DNA from: Staphylococcus sp. NRL 16/872
GTDB taxonomy: Bacteria; Bacillota; Bacilli; Staphylococcales; Staphylococcaceae
DNA: 64,000 nucleotides
Assembly (NCBI RefSeq): GCF_022815905.2
Contig: NZ_CP119327.1
Location: forward strand, 1,240,001-1,304,000
Direction: 5' to 3'
In this document: positions 43,076 through 53,997 of the stretch, piece by piece
Position numbering within the stretch: position 1 is the first letter of the stretch
Layout of the letters: each line of letters opens with the position of its first letter
Translations under genes and position numbers: made by a program
Notes under the pieces: model-generated
Told to the model about the DNA's origin: nothing
The model's database searches: none
Seen by the model: the letters and a program-made list of their open reading frames with translations, nothing else

Positions 43076-43366
43076 ATGCTTACAGGAAAACAAAAAAGAT
43101 ATTTAAGAAGTTTAGCTCATAATATTGATCCTATTTTTCAAATTGGTAAAGCAGGAATAAATGAAAATATGATTGCTCAAATCGATGATACCCTTGAAAA
43201 TAGAGAACTTATTAAAATTCACGTATTACAAAATAACTTTGATGATAAGAATGAATTAGCAACTGCTTTAAGTGAAGCTACTAATAGTGAAGTTGTGCAA
43301 GTAATTGGTTCAATGATTGTGATTTACAGAGAATCTGAAGAAAATAAAGAAATCACTTTACCATAA
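43076..43366 (+). CDS. yhbY: CRM-domain RNA-binding protein YhbY
   Basis: 96 residues forming one CRM domain. Seen: the N-terminal LTGKQKRYLRSLAH, the IGKAGINENM loop (GxxG-type) and ELIKIHVLQN. The family binds pre-50S ribosomal particles. The gene starts 1 nt after aroE, consistent with coupled translation. Confidence 0.93.
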   Translation: MLTGKQKRYLRSLAHNIDPIFQIGKAGINENMIAQIDDTLENRELIKIHVLQNNFDDKNELATALSEATNSEVVQVIGSMIVIYRESEENKEITLP

Positions 43367-44516
<1,150 letters not shown>

Positions 44517-44870
44517 ATGAATTCAGAAGAATTATTAAATATTGCTGTCAATGCGACAGAAAACAAAAAAGCGGAAGATATTGTTTCTCTTAGTATGCAA
44601 GGTATTAGTGATATGACTGATTACTTTGTAGTTTGTCATGGTAATAACGAAAGACAAGTACAATCAATCGCTAGAGCTGTTAAAGAAGCTGCTCATGAGC
44701 AAGATATCGATGTTAAGCGCATGGAAGGATATCAAAGTGCTCGTTGGGTATTGATTGATTTAGCTGATGTTGTAGTACATATATTCCATAAGGACGAACG
44801 TAATTACTATAATATTGAGAAATTATATCAAGACGCGCCAATAGAAACATACGAACAGGCAGTTTATTAA
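44517..44870 (+). CDS. rsfS: Ribosomal silencing factor RsfS
   Basis: 117 residues. Binds L14 on the large subunit and blocks subunit joining when nutrients are short. Seen: DMTDYFVVCHGNNERQVQSIA (here DYFVVCHGNNERQ), GYQSARWVLIDLADVVVHIF (here WVLIDLADVVVH), both family hallmarks. Starts directly after the yqeK stop. Confidence 0.96.
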   Translation: MNSEELLNIAVNATENKKAEDIVSLSMQGISDMTDYFVVCHGNNERQVQSIARAVKEAAHEQDIDVKRMEGYQSARWVLIDLADVVVHIFHKDERNYYNIEKLYQDAPIETYEQAVY

Positions 44871-44871
44871 T

Positions 44872-45597
44872 ATGACTCAGTATGTAGAAATGAGTACAGT
44901 ATACGATCAATTAACTTTAGATCAACCATATGATAAGTGGTTTACTATAGTTAAACATTATGCCCAGCCTTTTACAGATAAACCTGATTTACTTGATATC
45001 GGCTGTGGTACAGGAAGTTTAACATCGTTGCTTACTTCTATTGGAACGGTTACGGGAATGGATTTAAGTAGTGACATGCTATCCATTGCTGCTAATAAAT
45101 CTAATCAAGTAACTTGGTTAGAAGGAGATATGACCGATTTTACATTAAATAAAACGTTTAATGTCATAACAATATTTTGTGATTCACTGAATTACTTACC
45201 AGATGACGAAGAAGTACTTGATACATTTAATTGTGTATATAACCATCTATCAGATACTGGAGTTTTCATTTTTGATGTTCATACTATTTTTAAAATGAAT
45301 ACCTTATTCCACAATCAATGTTATATAGACGAAACTGATGATACTTTCCTTGCATGGGAAGCTGTTGTTGGAGAAGTGCCTTATAGTGTTTATCATGATA
45401 TGAGCTTTTTCATAAAAAATACTGATGGAAGTTATCATAGATTTGATGAGTCTCACTATCAAAGAACTTTTGAAGAGCAACATTATCGTAATTTATTAAA
45501 ACAAGCTGGCTTTTCTCAAATTGAAACATTTGTAGATTTTGATATTAATAATCATGATGAAAATGGTGAAAGACTATTTTTCGTCGTTCATAAATAA
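44872..45597 (+). CDS. SAM-dependent class I methyltransferase YqeM
   Basis: 241 residues. SAM motif LLDIGCGTGSLTSLL (about 38-52), MDLSSDMLSIA, WLEGDMTDF and the ITIFCDSLNYL segment. Substrate unknown. The family follows rsfS in most Firmicutes. It is the last gene of the yqeG operon before comEA. Confidence 0.88.
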   Translation: MTQYVEMSTVYDQLTLDQPYDKWFTIVKHYAQPFTDKPDLLDIGCGTGSLTSLLTSIGTVTGMDLSSDMLSIAANKSNQVTWLEGDMTDFTLNKTFNVITIFCDSLNYLPDDEEVLDTFNCVYNHLSDTGVFIFDVHTIFKMNTLFHNQCYIDETDDTFLAWEAVVGEVPYSVYHDMSFFIKNTDGSYHRFDESHYQRTFEEQHYRNLLKQAGFSQIETFVDFDINNHDENGERLFFVVHK

Positions 45598-45652
45598 TTT
45601 TTAAAGTAAACTCGTTTCCTTATACGTTTATACATATAAGGAGATGAGTTTT

Positions 45653-46348
45653 TTGTTTAATAATATGACTGACATAATCAACTTCATTTTAAAATGGAAA
45701 GTTCAAATTATAATTGCAATTAGTGTTATCTTAGTTGGGATTTTCTTAATTTTTTTTAAAGGAGAGGATAATGCAGAAACAACATTGAATAATAATTTAG
45801 CAAAATCGTCAACTAATAATAGTGAAATGTATAAACATGGAAGTAACAACCAAACTAAAAATGAAAATTCTGCAAGTGATAGTTCAGATAAAAAGGAGTC
45901 AGAAAACAAAACCGTTTTAGTTGATGTCAAAGGAGCTGTCGAGAAACCCGATGTTTATGAAATGAAAAGCTCAGATAGAGTTAATGATGTGTTAAAAAAG
46001 GCTAAACTTTTGAAAGAGGCTGATGTAACTCAAATTAATTTATCTGAAAAGCTAACTGATCAAAAAATGATTAATGTTCCATCTAAAAATGATACAAATA
46101 AAAGTTCTCCAAGCCAAATCACTAGTGCCTATACAAATGGGAAATCTTCTTCACAAAGCAAAGTGAATTTGAATACTGCTACTGAAAGTGACCTTTTAAA
46201 TGTTCCAGGTATAGGACCGACAAAAGTTAAAGAAATATTAGAATATAAACAAAAAAATGGTCAGTTTAATAGTGTTGATAATTTAAAGGAAATTAAAGGA
46301 ATAGGAGGAAAAACTTTTGAGAAAATAAAAGATTACTTTACAGTTTGA
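45653..46348 (+). CDS. comEA: Competence DNA receptor ComEA
   Basis: A membrane-anchored double-stranded DNA-binding protein for transformation. 231 residues: a membrane segment (about 12-33), a long Asn/Ser/Lys-rich linker (about 40-88), an SLBB domain (LVDVKGAVEKPDVYEM, about 90-140) and a C-terminal helix-hairpin-helix pair (NLNTATESDLLNVPGIGPTK ... IKGIGGKTFEKI). I chose the TTG at 45653 because AAGGAG (45638-45643) is immediately adjacent to the ATG at 45644 and 9 nt from this TTG. The ATG remains possible. Confidence 0.9.
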   Translation: MFNNMTDIINFILKWKVQIIIAISVILVGIFLIFFKGEDNAETTLNNNLAKSSTNNSEMYKHGSNNQTKNENSASDSSDKKESENKTVLVDVKGAVEKPDVYEMKSSDRVNDVLKKAKLLKEADVTQINLSEKLTDQKMINVPSKNDTNKSSPSQITSAYTNGKSSSQSKVNLNTATESDLLNVPGIGPTKVKEILEYKQKNGQFNSVDNLKEIKGIGGKTFEKIKDYFTV

Positions 46349-46426
46349 CAATAAAGTAAGTATTGGCTAACAAAATAACTTAAATTATAATATTAATTAA
46401 TATACATTTTAATGGAGCTGAAAATT

Positions 46427-46885
46427 ATGGAAAGAATCAAATGGGATGAATACTTTATGGCGCAAAGCCATCTACTAGCATTACGTTCAACTTGTCAACG
46501 TCTTTCAGTGGGAGCTACTATTGTAAAAGATAATAGAATCATTGCAGGTGGATATAATGGGTCAGTTGCAGGCGAAGTTCATTGTATCGATGAAGGGTGT
46601 TTAATCGAAGATGGTCATTGTATTAGAACCATTCATGCTGAAATGAATGCGTTACTTCAATGTGCCAAACAAGGTGTATCTACTGAAGGTGCAACTATTT
46701 ACGTTACTCATTTCCCTTGCCTAAACTGTACTAAATCAATTATTCAAGCTGGTATTACTAGAATCTATTATGCCCAAGATTATCATAATCATGAGTATGC
46801 ACTTAAATTGTTAGCTCAATCGGGAATAGAGCATCAGCAAATTGATTTTTCAGCTGAGAAAGTTGCTCGATATTTACTAAATTAA
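46427..46885 (+). CDS. comEB: ComEB, dCMP deaminase-like protein
   Basis: 152 residues of the cytidine/dCMP deaminase family. Zinc motifs are intact: HAEMNALL and PCLNCTKSI; the SVGATIVKDNRIIAGGYNG segment is typical. In B. subtilis the gene lies in the comE operon, yet its product's share in transformation is debated. I chose the ATG at 46427, behind ATGGAGCTG; the ATG at 46412 lies in that ribosome site. Confidence 0.93.
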   Translation: MERIKWDEYFMAQSHLLALRSTCQRLSVGATIVKDNRIIAGGYNGSVAGEVHCIDEGCLIEDGHCIRTIHAEMNALLQCAKQGVSTEGATIYVTHFPCLNCTKSIIQAGITRIYYAQDYHNHEYALKLLAQSGIEHQQIDFSAEKVARYLLN

Positions 46886-46891
46886 TAACTT

Positions 46892-49075
46892 ATGATTTAT
46901 GTAGCTTTAAGTTTATTATCTGGAATTTTATGGATTCATTTAAAAACATTTTCACTGTTTCTTATAAGTTTATTAATTTTTCTTGGTTTTCAAAAACATT
47001 TTAATTTCTACTTCTTAATTCTATTAATTATAAGTTTTATAAGTGGGATATTGGTAGCAGAACATAATATCAACGCTAGCGTTAAACTAAACCAATACTA
47101 TAAATTGAATCAAAGCATTGATAGGGAAGTAGTATTTAATGGTATGGTTAGCCAAACTAAAAATCAGTTTAAAGGCGAATTCTATATTGATAATATTGGC
47201 TATTCATTTACATATATAAGTAAAAACCCAAATGTAAAAGTGAGTATGCTAGAAAATAATGCATGTCCAATTAAAGGAACCCTCTCAAATGTAATCAATG
47301 ATAAGGCATATGTCTTTATTAAAGAAATTAATTATAAACAATGTCATATGGTTACTCATAATAATTTTATTGAGCGTCACATAAAATATATTACTGCTAA
47401 GCTTCAGCATAGTAATTTGAAAAATCCTGAAAAAATATTAGCATTAATTACTGGTGACATGAGTGGGATAGACAAAGAATATTTAGACAAAGTAAAAATA
47501 ATAGGTATTTATCATTTACTTGCAGTGAGCGGCTCTCACATTGCTACTATATCCTTTTTAATTCATCAAAGTTTAGTGAGATTTAATGTTCCGAAAGTAC
47601 TTATAAAATTGTCTATAATTATAATGCTTATTCTTTTTGCTTTTTATACTGATTTTGCTCCTAGTGCTTTAAGAGCTATTTTAGCTACGATTATATTTTT
47701 AGTCATTCCACGTCAGTTTAAACTTTCTTCACTAAATATTTTAAGTGTTGTTTTTATAAGTTTAACAATAAGCTACCCGCCAATTATATATGATATAGGT
47801 TTCCAATTTTCATTTTTAATATCATTATTTATACTTCTTTCTTTGCCACTAATAAATTCGTTGTCTCACTTACAAAGTTTATTATTCCTAACATTTATCG
47901 CGCAGTTATCATCTTCAATTATAAGTATTTATCACTTTAATCAACTTCAATGGATTGGATTGTTTTCAAATTTAATATTTGTCCCTTTATATAGCTTTAT
48001 TATCTTTCCTTTATCAATTTTTATATTTATTATTTATCACTTTGTAAATAACGTTAATTTTATAAACCATCTCATGAACGAAGTTTTTATTGTTCATGAT
48101 GATATCCTCAATCTATTTCTTACCTTTAAAAGTGATCAGATATTTGTTGCCTCAACTTCTTCATTTAACTTATTAATCTACTTTTTACTTTCACTTCTGA
48201 CTTATATTTTTATTTGCCACAAGAAGTTGTTAGCTAGTTTTTTAATTCTATCAACATTTCTAGTAATCATCTTATTCAATTCACAGCCACATCATAATTC
48301 AATTACTTTTTTTGATGTAGGGCAAGGGGATAGTTTATTATTTCAAACTAATAAAAATGAAACTGTAATGGTTGATACTGGAGGAAAGGAATCATCCAAC
48401 AACCAATCTGCTAGCCATAATATTTCAAAATATCATATACTTCCTTCATTAAAATCTAAAGGTATATCTTCAATCGACTATCTAATTCTGACACATCCCC
48501 ACGCAGATCATATCGCAGAATTTCCTTACTTAGCTAATCATATTAAAATCAAAAGATTATATATTAATATCCCAAGTTATTCAAAACAACAATACTCTCA
48601 AATACGAATGATTTGTGAAAAGAATCATATCAAATTAGTCGATGCGACAAGGATTGCTTCAATTCAATTATCAAATAGTAGTATATCTTTTCTTAATTCT
48701 TATATACCATTAAGTGAGGATAAAAATGAACAAAGTATTGTTCTACTAGTTAAATATAAAAAGATTAATATATTATTAATGGGTGATGCGACAAAAAATA
48801 ATGAAACTTTGTTGCTTAAAAAATATGAATTACCTAAAGTAGATATACTCAAAGTAGGGCATCATGGCAGTAAAACGAGTAGCTCGCTTCCATTTCTCGA
48901 AAAAATACATCCTTCAATAAGTATTATTTCGAGTGGTAAGAATAATAAGTACCATCTTCCTAATCAATCAACAATTGATTCTCTTCTAAAATTGGGTTCA
49001 AAAATTTTTAATACGCAAAGTAATGGAGAAATTTCTATTAATCTTGATAATCACTTCAATACCTCATTTAAATAA
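46892..49075 (+). CDS. comEC: DNA uptake channel protein ComEC
   Basis: 727 residues, full length and uninterrupted. N-terminal membrane helices, an OB-like extracellular region (about 65-150), the Competence domain with LITGDMSGIDKEYLDKVKIIGIYHLLAVSGSHI (LLAVSGSHI shown) and many helices, then a C-terminal metallo-beta-lactamase domain with LTHPHADHI and KVGHHGSKTSSS. The channel brings in one DNA strand. It starts 6 nt after comEB without a clear ribosome site of its own, suggesting coupled translation. Confidence 0.93.
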   Translation: MIYVALSLLSGILWIHLKTFSLFLISLLIFLGFQKHFNFYFLILLIISFISGILVAEHNINASVKLNQYYKLNQSIDREVVFNGMVSQTKNQFKGEFYIDNIGYSFTYISKNPNVKVSMLENNACPIKGTLSNVINDKAYVFIKEINYKQCHMVTHNNFIERHIKYITAKLQHSNLKNPEKILALITGDMSGIDKEYLDKVKIIGIYHLLAVSGSHIATISFLIHQSLVRFNVPKVLIKLSIIIMLILFAFYTDFAPSALRAILATIIFLVIPRQFKLSSLNILSVVFISLTISYPPIIYDIGFQFSFLISLFILLSLPLINSLSHLQSLLFLTFIAQLSSSIISIYHFNQLQWIGLFSNLIFVPLYSFIIFPLSIFIFIIYHFVNNVNFINHLMNEVFIVHDDILNLFLTFKSDQIFVASTSSFNLLIYFLLSLLTYIFICHKKLLASFLILSTFLVIILFNSQPHHNSITFFDVGQGDSLLFQTNKNETVMVDTGGKESSNNQSASHNISKYHILPSLKSKGISSIDYLILTHPHADHIAEFPYLANHIKIKRLYINIPSYSKQQYSQIRMICEKNHIKLVDATRIASIQLSNSSISFLNSYIPLSEDKNEQSIVLLVKYKKINILLMGDATKNNETLLLKKYELPKVDILKVGHHGSKTSSSLPFLEKIHPSISIISSGKNNKYHLPNQSTIDSLLKLGSKIFNTQSNGEISINLDNHFNTSFK

Positions 49076-49106
49076 TTATTGATAATTAGTGATAATAATT
49101 GTCTCA

Positions 49107-49115
49107 TGATATAAT
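49107..49115 (+). promoter_or_regulatory. Extended -10 promoter element of holA
   Basis: TGATATAAT, with a perfect TATAAT at 49110-49115, about 39 nt before the holA start; weak TTAGTG 18 nt upstream. Confidence 0.6.
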
Positions 49116-49153
49116 ATATAAACGTGTAAAAATTAGAAAGGGTGCTTATTACT

Positions 49154-50128
49154 ATGGGGAATAATATAGTGGCCGTATATGGAGAAGTACCAGAGCTTGT
49201 TGAGAAGAAAAGTAATGAAATAGTAAATGACTTTTTAAATGAAGAAAAAGATGACTTTAATTATATTAAATTTAATCTTTATGAACATAGTATGTCTAAT
49301 ATTATTGAAGAGACACTGACTATGCCATTTATCTCAGAGAAAAAAGCCATTGTAGTTAAAAATTCTTTTATTTTTACTGGCGAAAAAGTTTCAAAAGATT
49401 TAACACCTAATAATGATCAAATTTTAGAATTTCTTAATAAATATGATGGCGAAAATCTTATCATTTTCGAAATTTATCAAAATAAATTGGATGAACGCAA
49501 AAAGATAACTAAAACGCTAAAACAAAAGGGCAAACTTTCTAAAGTAGAACAAATGTCTGAACAGGAAATAAAATCTTGGATACAAAATAAACTTTATGAA
49601 AATTATAAAGATATCAAGCAGGATGCATTAAATTTATTTATTGAACTGACTGGTATAAATTTCAACATTGTCTCACAAGAATTGGAAAAAATCATACTAT
49701 TTTTAGGTGATAGAGCAACAATAACTAAAGAGGATGTTAATTTAATCATTAATCGTAGTTTAGAACAAAATGTCTTCTTATTAACGGAATATATTCAAAA
49801 AGGACAAAAAGCTAAAGCAATTGAACTTGTTAAAGATTTAATTATCATGAAGGAAGAACCTATAAAGTTATTAGCATTAATAACAAGTAATTATAGATTG
49901 TATTATCAATGTAAGATTCTTTCTCAGAAGGGCTATAGTGGACAACAAATTGCTAAGACAGTTAACGTACATCCATACAGAGTGAAACTTGCTCTTACTC
50001 AAGTAAGACACTATCAATTAAATCAACTTTTAAACATCATTGATAATTGTGCTGAAACAGATTATAAACTCAAATCTTCTTATATGGATAAGCAATTGAT
50101 ACTCGAATTATTTATATTATCCTTGTAA
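49154..50128 (+). CDS. holA: DNA polymerase III delta subunit
   Basis: Clamp-loader delta subunit that opens the beta sliding clamp. 324 residues. Seen: NIVAVYGEVPELVEKKSNEI at the N-terminus, the region TMPFISEKKAIVVKNS, and the C-terminal collar helices (LLALITSNYRLYYQ, SGQQIAKTVNVHPYRVK). I chose the ATG at 49154, with GAAAGGG about 10 nt upstream. It is followed by a terminator shared with convergent rpsT, the usual comEC-holA-rpsT order. Confidence 0.94.
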   Translation: MGNNIVAVYGEVPELVEKKSNEIVNDFLNEEKDDFNYIKFNLYEHSMSNIIEETLTMPFISEKKAIVVKNSFIFTGEKVSKDLTPNNDQILEFLNKYDGENLIIFEIYQNKLDERKKITKTLKQKGKLSKVEQMSEQEIKSWIQNKLYENYKDIKQDALNLFIELTGINFNIVSQELEKIILFLGDRATITKEDVNLIINRSLEQNVFLLTEYIQKGQKAKAIELVKDLIIMKEEPIKLLALITSNYRLYYQCKILSQKGYSGQQIAKTVNVHPYRVKLALTQVRHYQLNQLLNIIDNCAETDYKLKSSYMDKQLILELFILSL

Positions 50129-50139
50129 AATTTTCCAAT

Positions 50140-50172
50140 AAAAAAGTTCAAGCACAAGGCTTGAACTTTTTT
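50140..50172. terminator. Bidirectional terminator between holA and rpsT
   Basis: AAAAAAGTTCAAGC (50140-50153) and GCTTGAACTTTTTT (50159-50172) form a perfect stem with A and T tails on either side. Confidence 0.92.
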
Positions 50173-50180
50173 AAAAAGAA

Positions 50181-50432
50181 TTATTTACTTGATGACATTA
50201 ATTGTGATTTAATGCGATCAGCTTTATTTGAATGAATTAAGTTACTTTGTGAAGCTTTATCAACTGATTTGATAGCGAAGCTAACTAATTCAGCTTTGTT
50301 ATCAGCGTTATTAGCGATAGCTGATTTAGCATTTTTCACTGCAGTACGCATAGCGTTTTTTTGTGAAATGTTACGAGCTTCAGCGCTTTCAGTTGTTCTC
50401 ACACGTTTAATAGCAGATTTAATATTTGGCAT
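50181..50432 (-). CDS. rpsT: Ribosomal protein S20
   Basis: 83 residues, Lys/Ala-rich three-helix bundle bound to 16S rRNA, full length. Seen: MPNIKSAIKRVRTTE at the start and HSNKADRIKSQLM near the end. The start at 50432 follows AGGAGGTG, an almost perfect ribosome site, 7 nt upstream on this strand. Confidence 0.97.
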   Translation of the reverse strand: MPNIKSAIKRVRTTESAEARNISQKNAMRTAVKNAKSAIANNADNKAELVSFAIKSVDKASQSNLIHSNKADRIKSQLMSSSK

Positions 50433-50768
50433 TACTGTCACCTCCTAAAAGTGAGCTTTAGCATATCAAATTTTATTTTGATTACAACAAGAAATATTTT
50501 ATCAAAACATATATGTTTGTGCAATCATTAATTGAAGTTAAACGATTTTATTTAGCAATTAAATTGTATTTGCTATTGGAAACCCTAATTCAACACTTTA
50601 TAATTGAAGTATAAATTAACAACTAGTTCGTTGAAATAAGTTAATTTAAATCATTAAAGTAACAATATAATAGTTTATCTCAAATTTGCAATTAAGTTTT
50701 AAAAACGATATTATATCAAAGATGTATACATATACGGGCTAATTTTATGAAAGCGAGAATGATAGGTT
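50433..50768. other. Divergent promoter region of rpsT and lepA
   Basis: An AT-rich gene-free stretch. The lepA-side promoter is listed separately. On the rpsT side, TTGTTG and a TATGCT hexamer (reverse strand, near 50465-50490) may form its promoter. A palindromic ACATATATGT lies near 50509. No other structure is evident. Confidence 0.4.
50686..50714 (+). promoter_or_regulatory. Probable lepA promoter
   Basis: TTGCAA (50686-50691), 17 nt, TATTAT (50709-50714). A second TATAAT at 50666 lacks a good -35. Confidence 0.55.
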
Positions 50769-52592
50769 ATGGATATGCAAGAACGCTATAACAGAAGAGA
50801 GACTATCCGAAATTTTTCTATAATTGCTCATATTGATCATGGTAAATCAACATTAGCTGATAGAATTTTGGAGAACACAAAATCTGTAGAAACAAGAGAA
50901 ATGCAAGACCAATTATTAGATTCTATGGATCTTGAAAGAGAACGTGGTATTACAATTAAATTAAATGCTGTACGTTTAAAATATGAAGCGAACGATGGAA
51001 AAACTTATACGTTCCATCTTATTGATACACCAGGACACGTAGACTTTTCTTATGAAGTATCTAGATCATTAGCCGCTTGTGAAGGTGCAATACTTGTTGT
51101 TGACGCTGCACAAGGGATTGAAGCACAAACATTAGCAAATGTTTATTTAGCATTAGATAATGAATTAGAATTACTCCCTGTTGTTAACAAAATTGATTTA
51201 CCTGCAGCTGAACCAGAGAGGGTAAAACAAGAATTAGAAGACGTTATCGGTTTAGATCAAGATGACGTAGTGTTAGCAAGTGCTAAATCAAATATTGGGA
51301 TAGAAGAGATTTTAGAAAAAATCGTAGAAGTTGTACCGCCTCCAGAAGGCAATCCAAGTGCACCATTAAAAGCACTTATTTTTGATTCTGAGTACGACCC
51401 ATATCGAGGCGTCATTTCATCAATTCGTGTAATGGAAGGCGTAGTAAAAGCAGGCGATCGTATAAAAATGATGGCTACAGGCAAAGAATTTGAAGTAAGT
51501 GAAGTAGGTATTAACACACCTAAACAGTTACCTGTTGAAGAGTTAACTGTTGGTGATGTTGGATACATTATTGCAAGTATCAAGAATGTAGATGATTCTC
51601 GTGTGGGTGATACAATTACTCATGCTGAGCGTCCTGCTGAGGCGCCTCTAAAAGGTTATAAAAAAATGAATCCTATGGTTTATTGTGGATTATTCCCAAT
51701 AGAAAATAAAGATTATAACGATTTAAGAGAAGCGCTTGAAAAACTTCAATTAAACGATGCTTCATTAGAATTTGAACCTGAATCATCTCAAGCTCTTGGT
51801 TTTGGTTTCAGGACTGGTTTCTTAGGTATGCTTCACATGGAAATTATTCAAGAACGTATTGAAAGAGAATTTGGTATTGAATTAATTGCTACTGCTCCAT
51901 CTGTAATTTATCAATGTATAATGAAAGATGGTTCAGAAGTAACTGTAGATAATCCTGCTCAAATGCCAGAACGTGATAAAATTGAGGCAATCTATGAACC
52001 ATATGTAAAAGCGACTATGATGGTTCCTAATGATTATGTAGGTGCAGTAATGGAACTATGCCAACGTAAACGTGGTCAATTTATCAATATGGATTATTTA
52101 GATGATATTCGTGTAAATATTGTTTATGAAATCCCATTATCAGAAGTCGTATTCGATTTCTTTGATCAACTTAAATCAAATACTAAAGGTTATGCTTCAT
52201 TTGATTATGAGTTCATTGAGAATAAAGAAAGTAACCTTGTGAAGATGGACATTCTGTTAAATGGCGACAAAGTCGATGCTTTAAGTTTTATCGTTCACAA
52301 AGACTTTGCCTATGAAAGAGGTAAGGCTTTAGTTGAAAAATTAAAAACATTGATTCCTAGACAACAATTCGAAGTACCTGTCCAAGCTGCTATCGGCCAA
52401 AAAATTGTTGCTAGAACTAACATTAAATCAATGGGTAAAAACGTTTTATCAAAATGTTATGGTGGCGATATTAGCCGTAAGCGTAAACTTTTAGAAAAAC
52501 AAAAAGCAGGTAAAGCTAAAATGAAAGCTGTAGGAAGTGTAGAAATTCCACAAGATGCTTTCTTAGCGGTATTAAAAATGGACGACGAATAG
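50769..52592 (+). CDS. lepA: Elongation factor 4 (LepA)
   Basis: A translational GTPase acting on stalled or assembling ribosomes. 607 residues: G1 AHIDHGKST (about 20-28), G2 RGITIK, G3 DTPGHVDF, G4 NKIDLPAA, G5 SAKSN, then EF-G-like domains and the LepA-specific C-terminus with [20 protein letters not shown] (20 residues). The ribosome site is weak (GATAGG 5 nt upstream). Full length; bounded by its own promoter and the structured element downstream. Confidence 0.97.
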   Translation: MDMQERYNRRETIRNFSIIAHIDHGKSTLADRILENTKSVETREMQDQLLDSMDLERERGITIKLNAVRLKYEANDGKTYTFHLIDTPGHVDFSYEVSRSLAACEGAILVVDAAQGIEAQTLANVYLALDNELELLPVVNKIDLPAAEPERVKQELEDVIGLDQDDVVLASAKSNIGIEEILEKIVEVVPPPEGNPSAPLKALIFDSEYDPYRGVISSIRVMEGVVKAGDRIKMMATGKEFEVSEVGINTPKQLPVEELTVGDVGYIIASIKNVDDSRVGDTITHAERPAEAPLKGYKKMNPMVYCGLFPIENKDYNDLREALEKLQLNDASLEFEPESSQALGFGFRTGFLGMLHMEIIQERIEREFGIELIATAPSVIYQCIMKDGSEVTVDNPAQMPERDKIEAIYEPYVKATMMVPNDYVGAVMELCQRKRGQFINMDYLDDIRVNIVYEIPLSEVVFDFFDQLKSNTKGYASFDYEFIENKESNLVKMDILLNGDKVDALSFIVHKDFAYERGKALVEKLKTLIPRQQFEVPVQAAIGQKIVARTNIKSMGKNVLSKCYGGDISRKRKLLEKQKAGKAKMKAVGSVEIPQDAFLAVLKMDDE

Positions 52593-52599
52593 TATATAA

Positions 52600-52785
52600 A
52601 AGAGGTTGAGACAATTATAGGTACTGTTTATATAGTGAGTGAGGCAACGAAATTCTTTTAAAAATTAAGATTTCTGTTTCACTCCCTTATAACAGAATTT
52701 AGTAGAGTAATTAACTGTCATAAGTAAGGATTAAACTTACTTAAAACTACTAAACTCTTGTACCTTTGTCTTAACCTTTTTTTAT
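52600..52785 (+). ncRNA. Structured multibranch element with a terminator-like end after lepA
   Basis: An outer stem AGGTTGAGACAA (52603-52614) with TTGTCTTAACCT (52766-52777, one G-U) is extended by GGTAC (52620-52624)/GTACC (52760-52764). Inside are a hairpin GAGTGA (52637-52642)/TCACTC (52679-52684), and an arm TTTAGTAG (52698-52705)/CTACTAAA (52747-52754) enclosing AAGTAAG/CTTACTT (52722-52742). A T-run ends it. It may be a structured lepA 3' end and terminator, or a separate small RNA. No family recognised. Confidence 0.6.
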
Positions 52786-52812
52786 TCGAAAATTATAAGT
52801 GGGGGTGTAAAA

Positions 52813-53937
52813 ATGTCGGTTAAAAGTGCTTATATCCATATTCCATTCTGTGTCAGAATTTGTACGTATTGTGATTTCAACAAATACTTTATTCATAAAC
52901 AACCTGTAGATGAATATTTAACTGCACTAATTGAAGAAATGAAAACTAGCCAAAATAGAGAATTAGAAACTATGTATGTGGGTGGTGGTACGCCAACTGC
53001 ATTGAGTGAAGCTCAACTTGAAAGATTGCTCAAGGCTATTAATTCTATATTTAAAATCAATGGTGAATATAGTTTTGAAGCTAACCCTGATGAACTTACT
53101 TTTAATAAAGTTAAATTATTAAAAGACTATGGCGTTAATAGAATATCTATGGGTGTCCAAACGTTTAAACCTGAATTATTAAAAATTCTTGGTCGTACGC
53201 ACCAAACTCAAGATATTTATAATGCAGTTAATATTGCAAGAAAAGCAGGGATTGAGTCTATAAGTTTAGATTTAATGTATCATTTACCTTCACAAACTTT
53301 AGAAGATTTTTCGGATAGCTTAAATAGAGCGCTTCAAATGGATATTGATCATATTTCGAGTTATGGGTTAATACTTGAACCTAAAACTCAATTTTATAAT
53401 ATGTATCGTAAAGGCAAACTCAAGTTACCGAATGAAGACTTGGGTGCAGACATGTATCAATATTTAATGAAGTCATTAGCAGATACTCAATTTCATCAAT
53501 ATGAAATTTCTAATTTTGCTAAACCAGGACATGAATCAGAACATAATAAGGTGTATTGGCTAAATGAAGAATATTATGGTTTCGGAGCTGGAGCAAGTGG
53601 ATATGTGAATGGGGAACGTTATTCAAACTTAAATCCAGTTCAACATTATATAAATGCAATAAACAATGGAAAACGTCCTATCTTAACCAGCAATTTTCCT
53701 ACATTTGAAGAAAAGATGGAAGAAGAAATGTTTTTAGGTTTAAGAATGAATAAAGGTGTTAATAGACAAACGTTTGAAAATAAATTTAACGTTTCTTTAA
53801 ATGAGGTATTTGGTCAAACAATCAATCAACTTAAAAACAAACATTTACTAAAAGAAAATAATGATTATATATCGTTGACTGAAAGGGGAAAAGTGATAGG
53901 AAACGAGGTTTTCGAGGCGTTTTTATTAAATATATAA
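52813..53937 (+). CDS. hemW: Radical SAM heme chaperone HemW
   Basis: 374 residues. The radical-SAM cluster motif is Cys13-x3-Cys17-x2-Cys20 (PFCVRICTYCDF). The residue after the last Cys-Asp is Phe, as in HemW, where true HemN has a fourth Cys, so heme delivery rather than coproporphyrinogen oxidation is likely. Also GGGTPTAL, EANPDELT and a C-terminal winged-helix-like tail (ISLTERGKVIGNEVF). GTGGGGGTG precedes the ATG. It lies in the usual lepA-hemW-hrcA order. Confidence 0.93.
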   Translation: MSVKSAYIHIPFCVRICTYCDFNKYFIHKQPVDEYLTALIEEMKTSQNRELETMYVGGGTPTALSEAQLERLLKAINSIFKINGEYSFEANPDELTFNKVKLLKDYGVNRISMGVQTFKPELLKILGRTHQTQDIYNAVNIARKAGIESISLDLMYHLPSQTLEDFSDSLNRALQMDIDHISSYGLILEPKTQFYNMYRKGKLKLPNEDLGADMYQYLMKSLADTQFHQYEISNFAKPGHESEHNKVYWLNEEYYGFGAGASGYVNGERYSNLNPVQHYINAINNGKRPILTSNFPTFEEKMEEEMFLGLRMNKGVNRQTFENKFNVSLNEVFGQTINQLKNKHLLKENNDYISLTERGKVIGNEVFEAFLLNI

Positions 53938-53963
53938 TTTTTTATAAAAATCAGAGCTTTAAC

Positions 53964-53980
53964 GTTGACTTACTTTGACC
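53964..53980 (+). promoter_or_regulatory. CtsR operator upstream of hrcA
   Basis: On the - strand this reads GGTCAAAGTAAGTCAAC, matching the CtsR heptad repeat (RGTCAAANANRGTCAAA) at all but the last base. Its TTGACT may also serve as a -35. Confidence 0.75.
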
Positions 53981-53997
53981 AATTTGATAAATTATAA

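Noticed and set aside
52813..53937. Oxygen-independent coproporphyrinogen oxidase HemN
   Set aside because: The motif CxxxCxxCDF lacks the fourth cysteine of HemN and fits HemW.
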